The notes: generated from the sequence alone by a model not told the origin. A DNA stretch of 64,000 bases from Caulobacter sp048541825 (GCF_048541825.1 NZ_CP183332.1:1240001-1304000); one strand, 5' to 3'; positions 8,112 to 17,065 are shown, counted from the first letter of the stretch. Translations and numbers: made by a program.

Positions 8112-9077
8112 GTGAGCGCACCCATGGCCTGGCCCCTGATCAAGCTGCTCCCGCAGAAAACCAACCTCACCTTCGTCAAGTTCGCGCGCCTGATGGCGAT
8201 GATCAGCGTGACCCTCGTGGTCGCGTCGCTGGTCGGCGTCTTCAAGCCGGGCCTCAACATGGGCATCGACTTCAAGGGCGGCTCCGTCATGGAAGTGTCG
8301 ACCGCGCCGCGCGCGGTTGACCTGGCCAAGGTGCGCACCACCCTGGAGGCCCAGGGTCTGGGCGATGTTCAGGTGCAGTCCTTCGGCGCCGCCGACCGCG
8401 CTCTGGTGCGGTTTCAGACCCCGGCCGGCGGCGACGCCGGCGTCACCCTGACCAACGTCAAGAACGCCCTGAAGCAGTCGCTGGGTGAGCCCGTCCAGTT
8501 CATCAACCCTTCGGCGGTAGGCCCCAAGGTCTCGGGCGAACTGTTCCGCAGCGGCATCATCGCCCTGGCGCTCGCGGTCGGCCTGATGTTCCTCTACATC
8601 TGGTTCCGCTTTGAGCCCCAGTTCGGCCTCGGGGCCGTTGCCGGCCTGCTGCACGACCTGATCCTGACCTTCGGCTTTATCGTGCTGTTCAAGATCGAGT
8701 TCAGCCTCAATACGGTCGCGGCCCTGCTCACCGTGATCGGCTATTCGATGAACGACACTGTCGTCGTGTTCGACCGCCTGCGCGAGAACCTGCGCAAGTA
8801 CAAGAAAATGCCCCTGGCCGAAGTGATCGACCTGTCGATCAACGAAATCTTGTCGCGCACGGTCATCACCGGCGTTACGGCGATCATGGCGCTGGCGGGC
8901 CTGGCCGTTTTTGGCGGCGAGGCGCTGTTTGGCTTCTCGGTGGTCATGATCTTCGGCATCATTGTGGGCACCTATTCGTCGATCTATGTCGGCGCGCCGA
9001 TCATCCTGCTGTGGGGCGTCAAGCGGGGCGACGACGACGTCACCCCGATCACCTTCGGCGCAGCCTCGCGTCCGTAA
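8112..9077 (+). CDS. secF: Protein translocase subunit SecF
   Basis: Partner of SecD in the holotranslocon. The 321-residue protein has helix 1 at about residues 25-45, then GLNMGIDFKGGSVMEV, a periplasmic domain, and five C-terminal helices with the signature GYSMNDTVVVFDRLRENLRKY. The GTG at 8112 abuts the secD stop; an ATG at 8124 is an alternative start. Its stop codon overlaps the next gene's ATG by one base. Confidence 0.96.
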   Translation: MSAPMAWPLIKLLPQKTNLTFVKFARLMAMISVTLVVASLVGVFKPGLNMGIDFKGGSVMEVSTAPRAVDLAKVRTTLEAQGLGDVQVQSFGAADRALVRFQTPAGGDAGVTLTNVKNALKQSLGEPVQFINPSAVGPKVSGELFRSGIIALALAVGLMFLYIWFRFEPQFGLGAVAGLLHDLILTFGFIVLFKIEFSLNTVAALLTVIGYSMNDTVVVFDRLRENLRKYKKMPLAEVIDLSINEILSRTVITGVTAIMALAGLAVFGGEALFGFSVVMIFGIIVGTYSSIYVGAPIILLWGVKRGDDDVTPITFGAASRP

Positions 9078-9439
9078 TGGCCGAGCTTCGCCGCCCGCCC
9101 TCGATCGACGCCTGGGGCGGCGGCGGCTTTCGGGTCTCCGGTGACTGGCGGCCGGGCTCGCTGCTGATCATCGATGATCAGCCGCACGCCTGGTCAGCGA
9201 CCGCTCTGGCGGCGCTGACGCCCGACGACTTTGCCCAGGTCTTCGCGGCCGGCGGCGCCGTCGAGTTTGTGCTGCTGGGCGGCGGGCTGCTCAACGCCCT
9301 GCCGCCGCGCGATCTGCGCGACGCCCTGAAGGCGGCGGGCCTTGGCCTTGAGTTCATGAGCACCGAAGCCGCAGCCCGCACCTACAACGTGCTGGCCAGT
9401 GAGGGGCGGCGCCTGGCGGCGGCCCTGATCGCGGTGTAG
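9077..9439 (+). CDS. Mth938-like protein, homologue of complex I assembly factor NDUFAF3
   Basis: A 120-residue protein of the Mth938/DUF498 fold. It shows the family pattern: FRVSGDWRPGSLLIIDDQ near the start, the central LTPDDFAQ...EFVLLGGG, and the C-terminal AARTYNVLASEGRRLAAALI. The ATG at 9077 overlaps the secF stop by one base, so the gene is coupled to the Sec operon. Mitochondrial NDUFAF3 is an assembly factor for respiratory complex I; by inference this bacterial member may act in membrane assembly of NADH dehydrogenase or other membrane complexes. Confidence 0.88.
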   Translation: MAELRRPPSIDAWGGGGFRVSGDWRPGSLLIIDDQPHAWSATALAALTPDDFAQVFAAGGAVEFVLLGGGLLNALPPRDLRDALKAAGLGLEFMSTEAAARTYNVLASEGRRLAAALIAV

Positions 9440-9525
9440 CGGGCAGCGTTTTCAAGGCTTTGCCCGACTCTGAGAAGAGGCTTATAGCTGGCCGCCAAGA
9501 TTTGGGACTCTTAGGGGGAACTTGG

Positions 9526-10137
9526 ATGTCCGGACTGCTCGCGAACTTCCGCAACACCATCATCGTCAGCGTGCTCCTGTCGCTGGTGATGATCGTCGGC
9601 TACTTCATGCACGCTGGTGGCGGCCTGGTGTTCTTAGAGGCGGTGTTCCGCTTCGTGCACGTGTTCTTCGGCATCCTGTGGATCGGGCTGCTGTACTATT
9701 TCAACTTCGTGCAGATCCGCATGATGCCGCAGATCCCGGCCGAACTGAAGCCGGCCGTCAGCAAGTACATCGCGCCCGAGGCGTTGTTCTGGTTCCGCTG
9801 GGCGGCCCTGGCCACCTGGGTGATGGGCGTGCTCCTGGCGCTGAGCCGCAACTATCTGCTCGAGGCCGCGACCCTGGGTCTGGCCGGCGGCTACTCGCCC
9901 GACGTCGACGCCCGCTACACCTTCATCGGCGTGGGCATGTGGCTGGCGACGATCATGTTCATCAACGTCTGGGGCGTCATCTGGCCGAACCAGAAGATCG
10001 CCCTTGGCCTCGTCGAAGCCGACGCGGACTCCAAGGCCAAGGCCGCCAAGATGGCCATGCTGTTCTCGCGCACCAACACCCTGCTCAGCATTCCGATGCT
10101 GGCCACCATGACGATGAACCAGACGCTGTTCGGCTAA
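9526..10137 (+). CDS. PuuD/urate-hydroxylase-N-terminal-like integral membrane protein
   Basis: Membrane protein of 203 residues with about five helices. The start at 9526 is supported by TAGGGGGAAC upstream; an earlier ATG at 9460 would add a polar extension. Segments such as FRFVHVFFGILWIGLLYYFNF and WFRWAALATWVMGVLLAL resemble the membrane domain found at the N-terminus of PuuD-type urate hydroxylases, including a histidine early in the first of these helices. Here it stands alone without a cytochrome c domain, so urate oxidation should not be assumed. It lies between the NDUFAF3-like and NDUFAF6-like genes. Confidence 0.7.
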   Translation: MSGLLANFRNTIIVSVLLSLVMIVGYFMHAGGGLVFLEAVFRFVHVFFGILWIGLLYYFNFVQIRMMPQIPAELKPAVSKYIAPEALFWFRWAALATWVMGVLLALSRNYLLEAATLGLAGGYSPDVDARYTFIGVGMWLATIMFINVWGVIWPNQKIALGLVEADADSKAKAAKMAMLFSRTNTLLSIPMLATMTMNQTLFG

Positions 10138-10162
10138 ACCCCGACCAAAATCGTGTAAGGGG

Positions 10163-10193
10163 AGGGCCCGCCGGGGAATCGGCGGGCCCTTTC
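10163..10193 (+). terminator. Rho-independent terminator after the PuuD-like gene
   Basis: A perfect 10-bp stem AGGGCCCGCC / GGCGGGCCCT with an eight-base loop is followed by TTCTCGTTT, an imperfect T-tract. It lies 26 bases after the PuuD-like stop and 15 bases before the next gene, so it would separate the Sec cluster transcript from the squalene/phytoene-synthase-like gene. Confidence 0.75.
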
Positions 10194-10207
10194 TCGTTTG
10201 AAGACCC

Positions 10208-10921
10208 ATGGCCGACACCGAAACCCTCGACGATCTCGTCCGCCGCGTCGATCCCGACCGCTGGCTGGCCAGCCGCTTTATCGCCGACCTCGCGGCGCGG
10301 GCCGACGTGATCGCGTTGTATGCCTTCAACTATGAGCTGGCCCGGGTGGCCGGCGGGGTCTCCAACGCCCTGATGGGCGAGATCCGCCTGACCTGGTGGC
10401 GCGAGGCCATGGAAGAGATCGCGGCCGGCACACCCCCGCGCAGGCATCCCACTGTCGAGGCCATCGCTGCGTCGGGGATCGACCCCCTGGCTCTGGCCGC
10501 CATGGCCGAGGCCCGCTTTGCGGATCTGGACGAGGCCCCGCCAGAAGACGAGGGCAGGGCGCTGGCCTATGTCGACGCCACCGCCGGGGCCCTGGCCGTG
10601 CTGGCCGCCCGACGGCTTGATCCGTCCGCTGATCCGCATGCCGTGAAGGGCGCGGCCCGGGCCTATGGCCTGGCGGGGCTGTGGCGGCTGAAGCTGGCCG
10701 GGCATTCGCGGCTGCCTGAGGACTGGACGGAGGCCGACCTCGCGCGCCGCGTCGCCGATCAGCTGAAGACCGCCCGCCGCGAACTGAAGGGCCTGCCCGT
10801 CGCGGCCTTCCCGGCCGTCGCGCCCGCCGCCCTGGCCGGCGCCTACGCCAAGGGGCGCGACCCTGGCGAGTTCGAAAAAAAGGCCCGCCTCACCTGGTCG
10901 GTGGCGACGGGCCTGATTTAG
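10208..10921 (+). CDS. Squalene/phytoene synthase-fold protein, NDUFAF6-like
   Basis: A 237-residue member of the squalene/phytoene synthase superfamily. The conserved N-terminal segment is ALYAFNYELARVAGGVS followed by EIRLTWWREAMEEI. The first catalytic Asp-rich motif of true synthases (DxxxD) is replaced by NYELA, and no clear second motif is seen (AYGLAGLWRLKLAG). This makes prenyl transfer unlikely and matches the mitochondrial complex I assembly factor NDUFAF6, whose corresponding segment is very similar in my recollection. An NDUFAF3-like gene lies two genes upstream, which supports a shared assembly role. Confidence 0.8.
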   Translation: MADTETLDDLVRRVDPDRWLASRFIADLAARADVIALYAFNYELARVAGGVSNALMGEIRLTWWREAMEEIAAGTPPRRHPTVEAIAASGIDPLALAAMAEARFADLDEAPPEDEGRALAYVDATAGALAVLAARRLDPSADPHAVKGAARAYGLAGLWRLKLAGHSRLPEDWTEADLARRVADQLKTARRELKGLPVAAFPAVAPAALAGAYAKGRDPGEFEKKARLTWSVATGLI

Positions 10922-10927
10922 GTCGGC

Positions 10928-13009
10928 CTACTTCTTCTCGGCCGTCCAGGTGTTGAGCCAGTCCAGCACTTCCTTGTGCCACTGCACCGAGTTCTGGGCC
11001 TTCAGCACCCAGTGGTTCTCATTGGGGAAGTACAGCAGCTTGCTAGGCACGCCCTTGCGCTGCAGGGCCGTGAAGGTGGCGATGCCCTGTTCCAGCGGCA
11101 CGCGGTAATCAAGCTGGCCCTGCACGACTAGGGTCGGCTTGGTCCAGTTCGCAACGTGATCGGCCGGGTTGAACTTGCCGTAGGTGTTGCCGGGCGCGAA
11201 GGGCGTGCCGCCGTTTTCCCACTCGGTGAACCATAGCTCTTCGGTCGAATAGCCCATGAAGCGGGTGTCGAAGATGCCATCGTGATTGACCAGGCACTTC
11301 CAGGGCTGGTTCCACTGGCCGGCGATCCAGTTGACCATGAAGCCGCCGTATGAAGCCCCGAGCGCGCAGGCCCGGTCGCCGTCGAGGAAGCCATAGGTCT
11401 TCAGGGCATGATCCCAGCCCTTCTGCAGGTCCTCCAGCGGGCGGTCGCCCCAGTGCTGGCTGATCGAGTCGGTGAAGGCCTGACCGTAGCCGGTGGAGCC
11501 GTGGAAATCGATCATCACCACGGCGTAGCCGGCATTGGTGTAGGTCTGCGGGTTCCAGCGATGGCTCCAACTGTTGCCGAACGAGCCCTGCGGTCCGCCA
11601 TGGATCAGGAAGGCGACCGGATAGCGCTTGGCCGGATCGAAATTGGCCGGCTTGACCACGAAACCGTGCACTGTCTCGTCATTCCAGCCCTTGAAGTTGA
11701 ACTGCTCGGGCTCGCCCCAGGCGACCGTTTTCAGGCGCTCGGCGTTCAGGTCGGTCAGCTTGACCGGCGCGCCCTTGCCGGCCGTCGCATAAAGCTGGGC
11801 GGGGCCCTTCAGCGTATCCATCGCATAGACCAGACCGTTCGGGCCCACATCGAAGGCGCTGACATGGCCGTCGCCGGTGACCGGGGCGATCTTGCCGGTC
11901 TTGACGGTGATGGCGAAGATCTTCGTCTGACCCACGTCCTGGGCCAGGGCGTAGATCGACTTGCCGTCCGGGCTCCAGGCGATGGCGTCGGCCGAGCGGT
12001 CCCAGGTCGGGACCAGCTCTTGTTCCTTGCCGGTGGCTTCCTCGTGCAGGATGATCGCGTAGCGGTCGGCCTCGAAGCCGGGACGCTTCATGGCGCGATA
12101 GGCCGCCCACTTGCCGTCCGGCGAATAGACCGGCGCGGTATCCCAGGCCTTGTTGGCGGGGGTGAGGTTCTTGGGCTTGGCTGAGCCGTCCAGCGGGGCG
12201 GCCCAGATGTCGAAATTGGTGGTCCAGGCCTCGTCCTTGCCCGCCACCTTGGCCGAGAAGGTCACGAACTTGCTGTCGGGCGAGATGGTGAAGTCTTCGT
12301 CGCCACCGAACGGCTTGGTGGGCGTGTCGCCGTCGAAGCCGGGCATCAGGGCCACCGGCTTGCCCGAGGCCACGCCCTTGTCGTCCAGGGCCAGGACGTA
12401 GAGGTGATTGCGGGTCCCGTCGGCCCACGCATCCCAATGGCGGATGAACAGCTTGTCGTGGACCACGCCGGTCGCCTTGACCGACTTGCGGGCGTCCAGG
12501 CGGGCCTGGGTGCAGTCCAGGGTGTCGCAATCGGGGAAGACGGCCTGGCTGATCACCAGGGTTTTGCCGTCCGGAGAGACCTTGAAGGCCCCGACATCGA
12601 ACGGCGCGGAGGTCACCTGAACGGCGGTCTCGCCCATGGCGTCGGTGCGGAACAGCTGATCGGTCCCGCCGGCGCGGCTGGACATGAAATAGATCGACAT
12701 GCCGTCGGGCGACCAGCGGGCGCTGCTGGCCCCGCCGTCCGAGACCGCCAGTCGGCGCGGCGCCATCTTGGCCTTCAGATCGGAGATCCACAGCGACATC
12801 GAGGCCTTGTTGGCCTCGAAGTCCATGGTCCGCACGCTGTAGATCACGAAGCGACCGTCGGGTGAGACGCGCGGATCGCTCAGGCGATCCAGGCTGGCCA
12901 TGTCCTTGGCGGTGAAGGGACGGATCTGGGCGACGGCCATTCCGCCGAAGGCGGCGGACAGCGCCAGGGCCGAGGCGGCGAGACGCAAGCTCTTGATCAT
13001 CAAACGCAA
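10928..13009 (-). CDS. Secreted S9-family prolyl oligopeptidase-like peptidase
   Basis: Serine peptidase expected in the periplasm. The N-terminus carries a signal peptide (MIKSLRLAASALALSAAFGG, cleavage near AVAQ); translation may begin at 13009 or, more likely, at the fourth codon (13000). Residues 30 to about 400 form a TolB/WD40-like beta-propeller with repeated SPDGK(W/S/T) motifs, followed by an alpha/beta-hydrolase domain. The catalytic Ser is in GASYGGFMV (near residue 550), Asp in GQLDYRVP (near 633) and His in NENHWVLK (near 665). It is divergent from lpxC. The exact peptide specificity cannot be read from sequence. Confidence 0.92.
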   Translation of the reverse strand: MRLMIKSLRLAASALALSAAFGGMAVAQIRPFTAKDMASLDRLSDPRVSPDGRFVIYSVRTMDFEANKASMSLWISDLKAKMAPRRLAVSDGGASSARWSPDGMSIYFMSSRAGGTDQLFRTDAMGETAVQVTSAPFDVGAFKVSPDGKTLVISQAVFPDCDTLDCTQARLDARKSVKATGVVHDKLFIRHWDAWADGTRNHLYVLALDDKGVASGKPVALMPGFDGDTPTKPFGGDEDFTISPDSKFVTFSAKVAGKDEAWTTNFDIWAAPLDGSAKPKNLTPANKAWDTAPVYSPDGKWAAYRAMKRPGFEADRYAIILHEEATGKEQELVPTWDRSADAIAWSPDGKSIYALAQDVGQTKIFAITVKTGKIAPVTGDGHVSAFDVGPNGLVYAMDTLKGPAQLYATAGKGAPVKLTDLNAERLKTVAWGEPEQFNFKGWNDETVHGFVVKPANFDPAKRYPVAFLIHGGPQGSFGNSWSHRWNPQTYTNAGYAVVMIDFHGSTGYGQAFTDSISQHWGDRPLEDLQKGWDHALKTYGFLDGDRACALGASYGGFMVNWIAGQWNQPWKCLVNHDGIFDTRFMGYSTEELWFTEWENGGTPFAPGNTYGKFNPADHVANWTKPTLVVQGQLDYRVPLEQGIATFTALQRKGVPSKLLYFPNENHWVLKAQNSVQWHKEVLDWLNTWTAEKK

Positions 13010-13135
13010 AATCCGGGCCCTATTCTTCCTTGAAGGAGCCGGAGCCTACCCCTCGCGTACGCGCTAGACCAGAGAATAGGGGCCCCGATCGCGAACGCCG
13101 GTCGTCCGACACCGGTCGATTTTATGTGGCGATTT

Positions 13136-13155
13136 CGTGTCAAAAAAGCGACACG
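13136..13155. promoter_or_regulatory. Inverted repeat CGTGTC-N8-GACACG between the peptidase gene and lpxC
   Basis: A perfect 6-bp inverted repeat with an A-rich spacer (AAAAAAGC) in the 277-base divergent intergenic region. It could be an operator or a small hairpin. It lies about 127 bases from the peptidase start and 132 bases from lpxC, and no regulator gene lies beside it. Confidence 0.3.
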
Positions 13156-13286
13156 ATTACAAAGGCTTGAGCGGTAACAATCCGAAACAGGACTTGCTTT
13201 GCCGCACCGCGGCATGGTCCCTAAATGGTACACAGGGCGTAGAGCGGTCGAAGAACCGTTCCTGAGTAAAACGATAAGGGTCTTTC

Positions 13287-14183
13287 GTGTCGGCTTCGGC
13301 TTATTTTCAGCACACGGTCGCAGGACCGGTGATCTTCGCGGGGATTGGCCTGCATACGGGCGAGCACGTCCGTGTGGCCGTGCGCCCGGCGCAGATCGAC
13401 GCCGGGATCGTCTTCGTGCGCACCGATGTCCACGACCTCGACAACCGCGTCCCGGTGAAGCCCGACGCTGTCTGCCAGACCCAGCTGGGCACCGTGATCA
13501 ACAACACCGACGACGTGCGGGTCTCGACGATCGAGCACCTGATGGCCGCCCTGGCCGCCCTGTCGATCGACAACTGTATCGTCGAGCTGGACGGTCCCGA
13601 GGTTCCGATCATGGACGGCTCGTCCGAGCCCTTCGTGCAGATCCTGGATCGCGCCGGCCGCCGCAAGCAGGAAGCCGCCCGCAAATATATCGAGATCCTG
13701 GAGCCGGTCCGGGTCGAGGAGGGCGACAAGTTCGCCAGCCTGACCCCGTCGGATCGCTTCGAGGTCGCCTTCGAGATCGCTTTCGGCAGCAAGGCCATCG
13801 GTCGCCAGCGCGTCGACCTGACCGTGGACGAGGAATCGTTCCGCGCCGAGCTGTCCAACTGCCGCACCTTCGGTTTCGTCCGCGATGTCGAGGCCCTGCG
13901 GGCCATCGGCCTGGCGCGGGGCGGATCGATGGAAAACGCCGTCGTCATCGATGGCGACCGGGTGCTGAATCCCGAAGGTCTGCGTCGCCCCGACGAGTTC
14001 GTGCGTCACAAGGCGCTGGACGCGGTGGGCGACCTGTTTGTTCTGGGCGCGCCGATCATGGGCCGCTTCGAAGGCGTCCTGGCCGGTCACGGCCTCAATA
14101 ACGCCGTGGTTCGGGCGTTGCTGGCCCAGCCGCGCGCTTGGCGCCTGCGCACCCATGCGCTGGAACTGGCCGAGGCTGTCTAG
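13287..14183 (+). CDS. lpxC: UDP-3-O-acyl-N-acetylglucosamine deacetylase
   Basis: Zinc enzyme of the committed step of lipid A synthesis; removes acetate from UDP-3-O-acyl-GlcNAc. The 298-residue protein shows GIGLHTGEHVRV at the N-terminus, the zinc-binding TIEHLMAAL near residue 80, ELSNCRTFGFVRDV in domain II, and RHKALDAVGDL with a distal AGHGLNNA that supplies the other zinc ligands and catalytic His. The start is GTG at 13287 with AAGGG upstream. It precedes bamD, so outer-membrane lipid and protein assembly genes are adjacent. Confidence 0.96.
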   Translation: MSASAYFQHTVAGPVIFAGIGLHTGEHVRVAVRPAQIDAGIVFVRTDVHDLDNRVPVKPDAVCQTQLGTVINNTDDVRVSTIEHLMAALAALSIDNCIVELDGPEVPIMDGSSEPFVQILDRAGRRKQEAARKYIEILEPVRVEEGDKFASLTPSDRFEVAFEIAFGSKAIGRQRVDLTVDEESFRAELSNCRTFGFVRDVEALRAIGLARGGSMENAVVIDGDRVLNPEGLRRPDEFVRHKALDAVGDLFVLGAPIMGRFEGVLAGHGLNNAVVRALLAQPRAWRLRTHALELAEAV

Positions 14184-14292
14184 ATAAAAGCGCGACCGGC
14201 GTCGTTGAGCCTTCGCATTTGCGCCCCAAGCGGCGTGGTGTAGAAGCCTTGCACGGCGCCGAGGCGCGCGTTTGCTTCGAGGGTGATAGTCC

Positions 14293-15210
14293 GTGCTTCT
14301 TAAATTCCCGGGTCGTTCGGCAGTCGTCCTCGCCGCCGTTCTCGTCTCCGTCACGGTCGCGGGTTGCGCCGGCCAGGCCAAGAAGCCGACCCTGGCCTAT
14401 GAAGAGCGCCCGGTGGAGCTGCTCTACGCCACGGGCGCCGATCGCCTGGATCGCGGCAGCTGGAACGAGGCCGTCGACTATTTCCGCGAAGTCGAACGCC
14501 AGCACCCCTATTCGGAATGGTCGCGCCGCTCGATCCTGATGACCGGTTTCGCCCACTATCAGGGCAACCAGTACAATGACGCCATCGGCGACGCCGACCG
14601 CTTCATCTCGCTGTATCCCGGCAATCCGTCGGCCTCCTACGCCTACTATCTCAAGGCCGTCTGCTATTTCGAGCAGATCGTCGACGTCAACCGCGACCAG
14701 GCCGCCACCGAGCAGGCCCTGGCGTCACTGCGCGACGTGGTTCAACGCTATCCGACCAGCGAATACGCCCAGGACGCGCGCCTGAAGATCGACATGGTCA
14801 ATGACCAGCTGGCCGGCAAGGAAATGGCCATCGGCCGCTACTATCTGCGCCAGGGCCAGACCCTGGCCGCCATTGGCCGCTTCAAGACCGTGATCGACCG
14901 TCACCAGACCACCTCGCACACGCCCGAAGCCCTGTTCCGCCTGGTGGAATCCTATCTGACCCTGGGCCTGTTCGATGAGGCCAAGCGCAACGGCGCCGTG
15001 CTGGGCTTCAACTTCCCGGGCGATCGCTGGTACTCTGACGCCTACAGGCTGCTCAACGACGCCGGCCTCAAGCCCGCCGTCGAGCCGCTGACCCCCGGCG
15101 CCAAGAAGAACCTGCTGGACCGTCTGGTGCGCGACAAGAACGCCACCCTGGCCCCTCCCGGCGAAAAGCCGACTAAGAAGGACGGCATGCGGGGCCTTCT
15201 GGGGCTCTAG
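14293..15210 (+). CDS. bamD: Outer-membrane assembly lipoprotein BamD (ComL)
   Basis: Essential lipoprotein of the Bam complex that inserts beta-barrel proteins into the outer membrane. Starts with GTG; the signal VVLAAVLVSVTVAGC carries a lipobox ending in Cys near residue 25. The body is alpha-helical with TPR-like repeats: LLYATGADRLDRGSWNEAVDYF, then LMTGFAHYQGNQYNDAIGDA, and a later repeat near GRYYLRQGQTLAAIGRF. The 305-residue length is somewhat greater than E. coli BamD because of a C-terminal extension. It sits between lpxC and recN. Confidence 0.94.
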   Translation: MLLKFPGRSAVVLAAVLVSVTVAGCAGQAKKPTLAYEERPVELLYATGADRLDRGSWNEAVDYFREVERQHPYSEWSRRSILMTGFAHYQGNQYNDAIGDADRFISLYPGNPSASYAYYLKAVCYFEQIVDVNRDQAATEQALASLRDVVQRYPTSEYAQDARLKIDMVNDQLAGKEMAIGRYYLRQGQTLAAIGRFKTVIDRHQTTSHTPEALFRLVESYLTLGLFDEAKRNGAVLGFNFPGDRWYSDAYRLLNDAGLKPAVEPLTPGAKKNLLDRLVRDKNATLAPPGEKPTKKDGMRGLLGL

Positions 15211-15233
15211 TCCCGGCCCTCCGCGGCCTCGCG

Positions 15234-15248
15234 GAACACAAGCTGAAC
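15234..15248. promoter_or_regulatory. SOS (LexA) box upstream of recN
   Basis: GAACACAAGCTGAAC is GAAC-N7-GAAC, the exact reverse complement of the alphaproteobacterial LexA site GTTC-N7-GTTC. It ends 54 bases before the recN start, a suitable position for repression of a DNA-repair gene. Confidence 0.75.
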
Positions 15249-15302
15249 ATTGAAGCGTCTGAGCGCTTTCAAAAACGCTGATTCTGAGCGAATCTCCGCG
15301 AC

Positions 15303-17000
15303 ATGCTGATTGGTCTCTCCATTCGCGACGTCGTGCTCATCGAGAGCCTGGATCTGGCCATCGGGCCGGGCCTGACCGCCCTGACCGGTGAAACCGGCGC
15401 GGGCAAGTCGATCATCCTCGACGCCCTCGGTCTGGCCACCGGCGCGCGGGCTGATGCCGGCCTCGTTCGACGGGGCGCGGCGGGTCAGGCCTCGGCCACC
15501 GCCATCTTCGCCCTGCCGGCCGATCACCCGGCCTTCGCCTATCTGGACGACAAGGGCCTGGACTATGGCCGCGACGAGGACCTGGTCCTGCGCCGCCAGC
15601 TGTCGCCCGACGGCCGCTCCAGAGCCTTCGTCAATGACCAGGCCACCAGCGTCGGCGTGCTCAAGGACCTCGGCGCCCTGCTGCTCGAGGTGCATGGCCA
15701 GCACGAGACGGTCGGTCTGCTGGACCCCCGCACCCACCGAACTCTGCTGGACGCCTTTGGCTCGGTCTCCGTTTCGGCCGTCGCCTCGGCCTGGAGCGGC
15801 TGGCGCGCCGCCCGCGAAAAGGCCGAGGCCCTGCGCGCCCTGGCCAATCAGGCCGCCGCCGAGACCGAGGAACTGACCCTGCGCCTGTCGGAGCTGGACC
15901 GTCTGGACCCCCGCGAGGGCGAGGAAACGGCTCTCGCCGAGGAACGCGCCCTGCTGGGCTCGGCCGAGAAGGCCCTGGCCGACATCGCCTCGGCCCGGGA
16001 TGCGCTGGGCGGTGACGCCCTGTCCGGCAAACTGGCCCAGGCCTTCCGCGCCCTGGAGCGGGCCCGCGAGCGCGCCCTGCATGCCGGCGCCCCCGCCGAC
16101 GGCGCGGCCATGACCCGGCTGACCGCCGCCTGCGACGCCGTCGACCGCGCTTTGGTCGAGGCCCAGGAAGCCAGCGCCGCCATCGACGCGGTGGCCGAAA
16201 CCTTCGAGTTCGAGCCCGACCGTCTGGAAAAGACCGAGGAGCGACTGTTTGCTTTGCGCGGCATGGCCCGCAAGCTGAACGTCGCCACCGAGAACCTGCC
16301 GTCCCTGCGCGCTGAATTCGCGACCCGCCTGCAGGCCATCGAAACCTCCGGCGAGGCCCTCAAGGCTGCCGAGGAAGAGGCCTCGTCCGCCCGCGACGGC
16401 TATGTCTTCGCCGCCGAAGCCCTGTCGGCCGAACGCCGCGCCGCCGGCGATCGTCTGGCCCTGGCCGTCGAGGCCGAACTGGCGCCGCTGAAGCTGGAAA
16501 AGGCCAAATTCCGGGTCGCCGTCGAGCCTCTGCCCGAGGATCGCGTCGGCCCCACCGGCATGGACCGCGTCGCCTTCGAGATCTCCACCAACCCCGGCGC
16601 GCCGTTTGGACCGATGGAGACCATCGCCTCGGGCGGCGAACTGGCCCGCTTCGCCCTGGCCCTGAAGGCCGCTCTGGCAGGTCGTGGAACTGGTCCGCAG
16701 CCGCTGATGATCTTCGACGAGGTTGATCAGGGCGTCGGCGGCGCCGTGGCCGACGCCGTGGGCCTGCGCCTCAAGCGTCTGGCCCAGAACGCCCAGGTCC
16801 TGGTAGTCACCCATTCGGCCCAGGTCGCCGCCCGCAGCGACGCCCACTGGCGCATCGCAAAGTCCGGCGACGATCAGGCCATCCGCACCCGGGTTGAACC
16901 CCTCTCGCCGGCCCAGCGCGAGGAAGAAATCGCACGGATGCTGTCTGGGGCGGAAGTCACCGAGGCGGCGCGGGCGGCGGCGCGGGCCTTGATCAACTAG
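15303..17000 (+). CDS. recN: DNA repair protein RecN
   Basis: SMC-like ATPase that helps repair double-strand breaks by homologous recombination. The 565-residue protein has Walker A GETGAGKSIILDALGL (about residues 30-45), long heptad-rich helices in the middle (roughly 160-370) with many Ala/Glu residues, the ABC signature ASGGELARFALALKA and Walker B LMIFDEVDQGVGG near residue 475, then the His-containing LVVTHSAQVAA. A matching SOS box lies upstream, consistent with damage induction. Confidence 0.96.
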   Translation: MLIGLSIRDVVLIESLDLAIGPGLTALTGETGAGKSIILDALGLATGARADAGLVRRGAAGQASATAIFALPADHPAFAYLDDKGLDYGRDEDLVLRRQLSPDGRSRAFVNDQATSVGVLKDLGALLLEVHGQHETVGLLDPRTHRTLLDAFGSVSVSAVASAWSGWRAAREKAEALRALANQAAAETEELTLRLSELDRLDPREGEETALAEERALLGSAEKALADIASARDALGGDALSGKLAQAFRALERARERALHAGAPADGAAMTRLTAACDAVDRALVEAQEASAAIDAVAETFEFEPDRLEKTEERLFALRGMARKLNVATENLPSLRAEFATRLQAIETSGEALKAAEEEASSARDGYVFAAEALSAERRAAGDRLALAVEAELAPLKLEKAKFRVAVEPLPEDRVGPTGMDRVAFEISTNPGAPFGPMETIASGGELARFALALKAALAGRGTGPQPLMIFDEVDQGVGGAVADAVGLRLKRLAQNAQVLVVTHSAQVAARSDAHWRIAKSGDDQAIRTRVEPLSPAQREEEIARMLSGAEVTEAARAAARALIN

Positions 17001-17065
17001 GCTGCGTCGGGGTCAGGGGGGCGACAGCGGGCGTGCAACGCCAATCCCTGACCAAGCGCGCACGG

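Noticed and set aside
6255..8654. Long antisense open frame across yajC-secD-secF
   Set aside because: Opposite to well-conserved Sec genes, rich in His/Arg/Asp/Gln, the usual composition of antisense shadows in GC-rich DNA.
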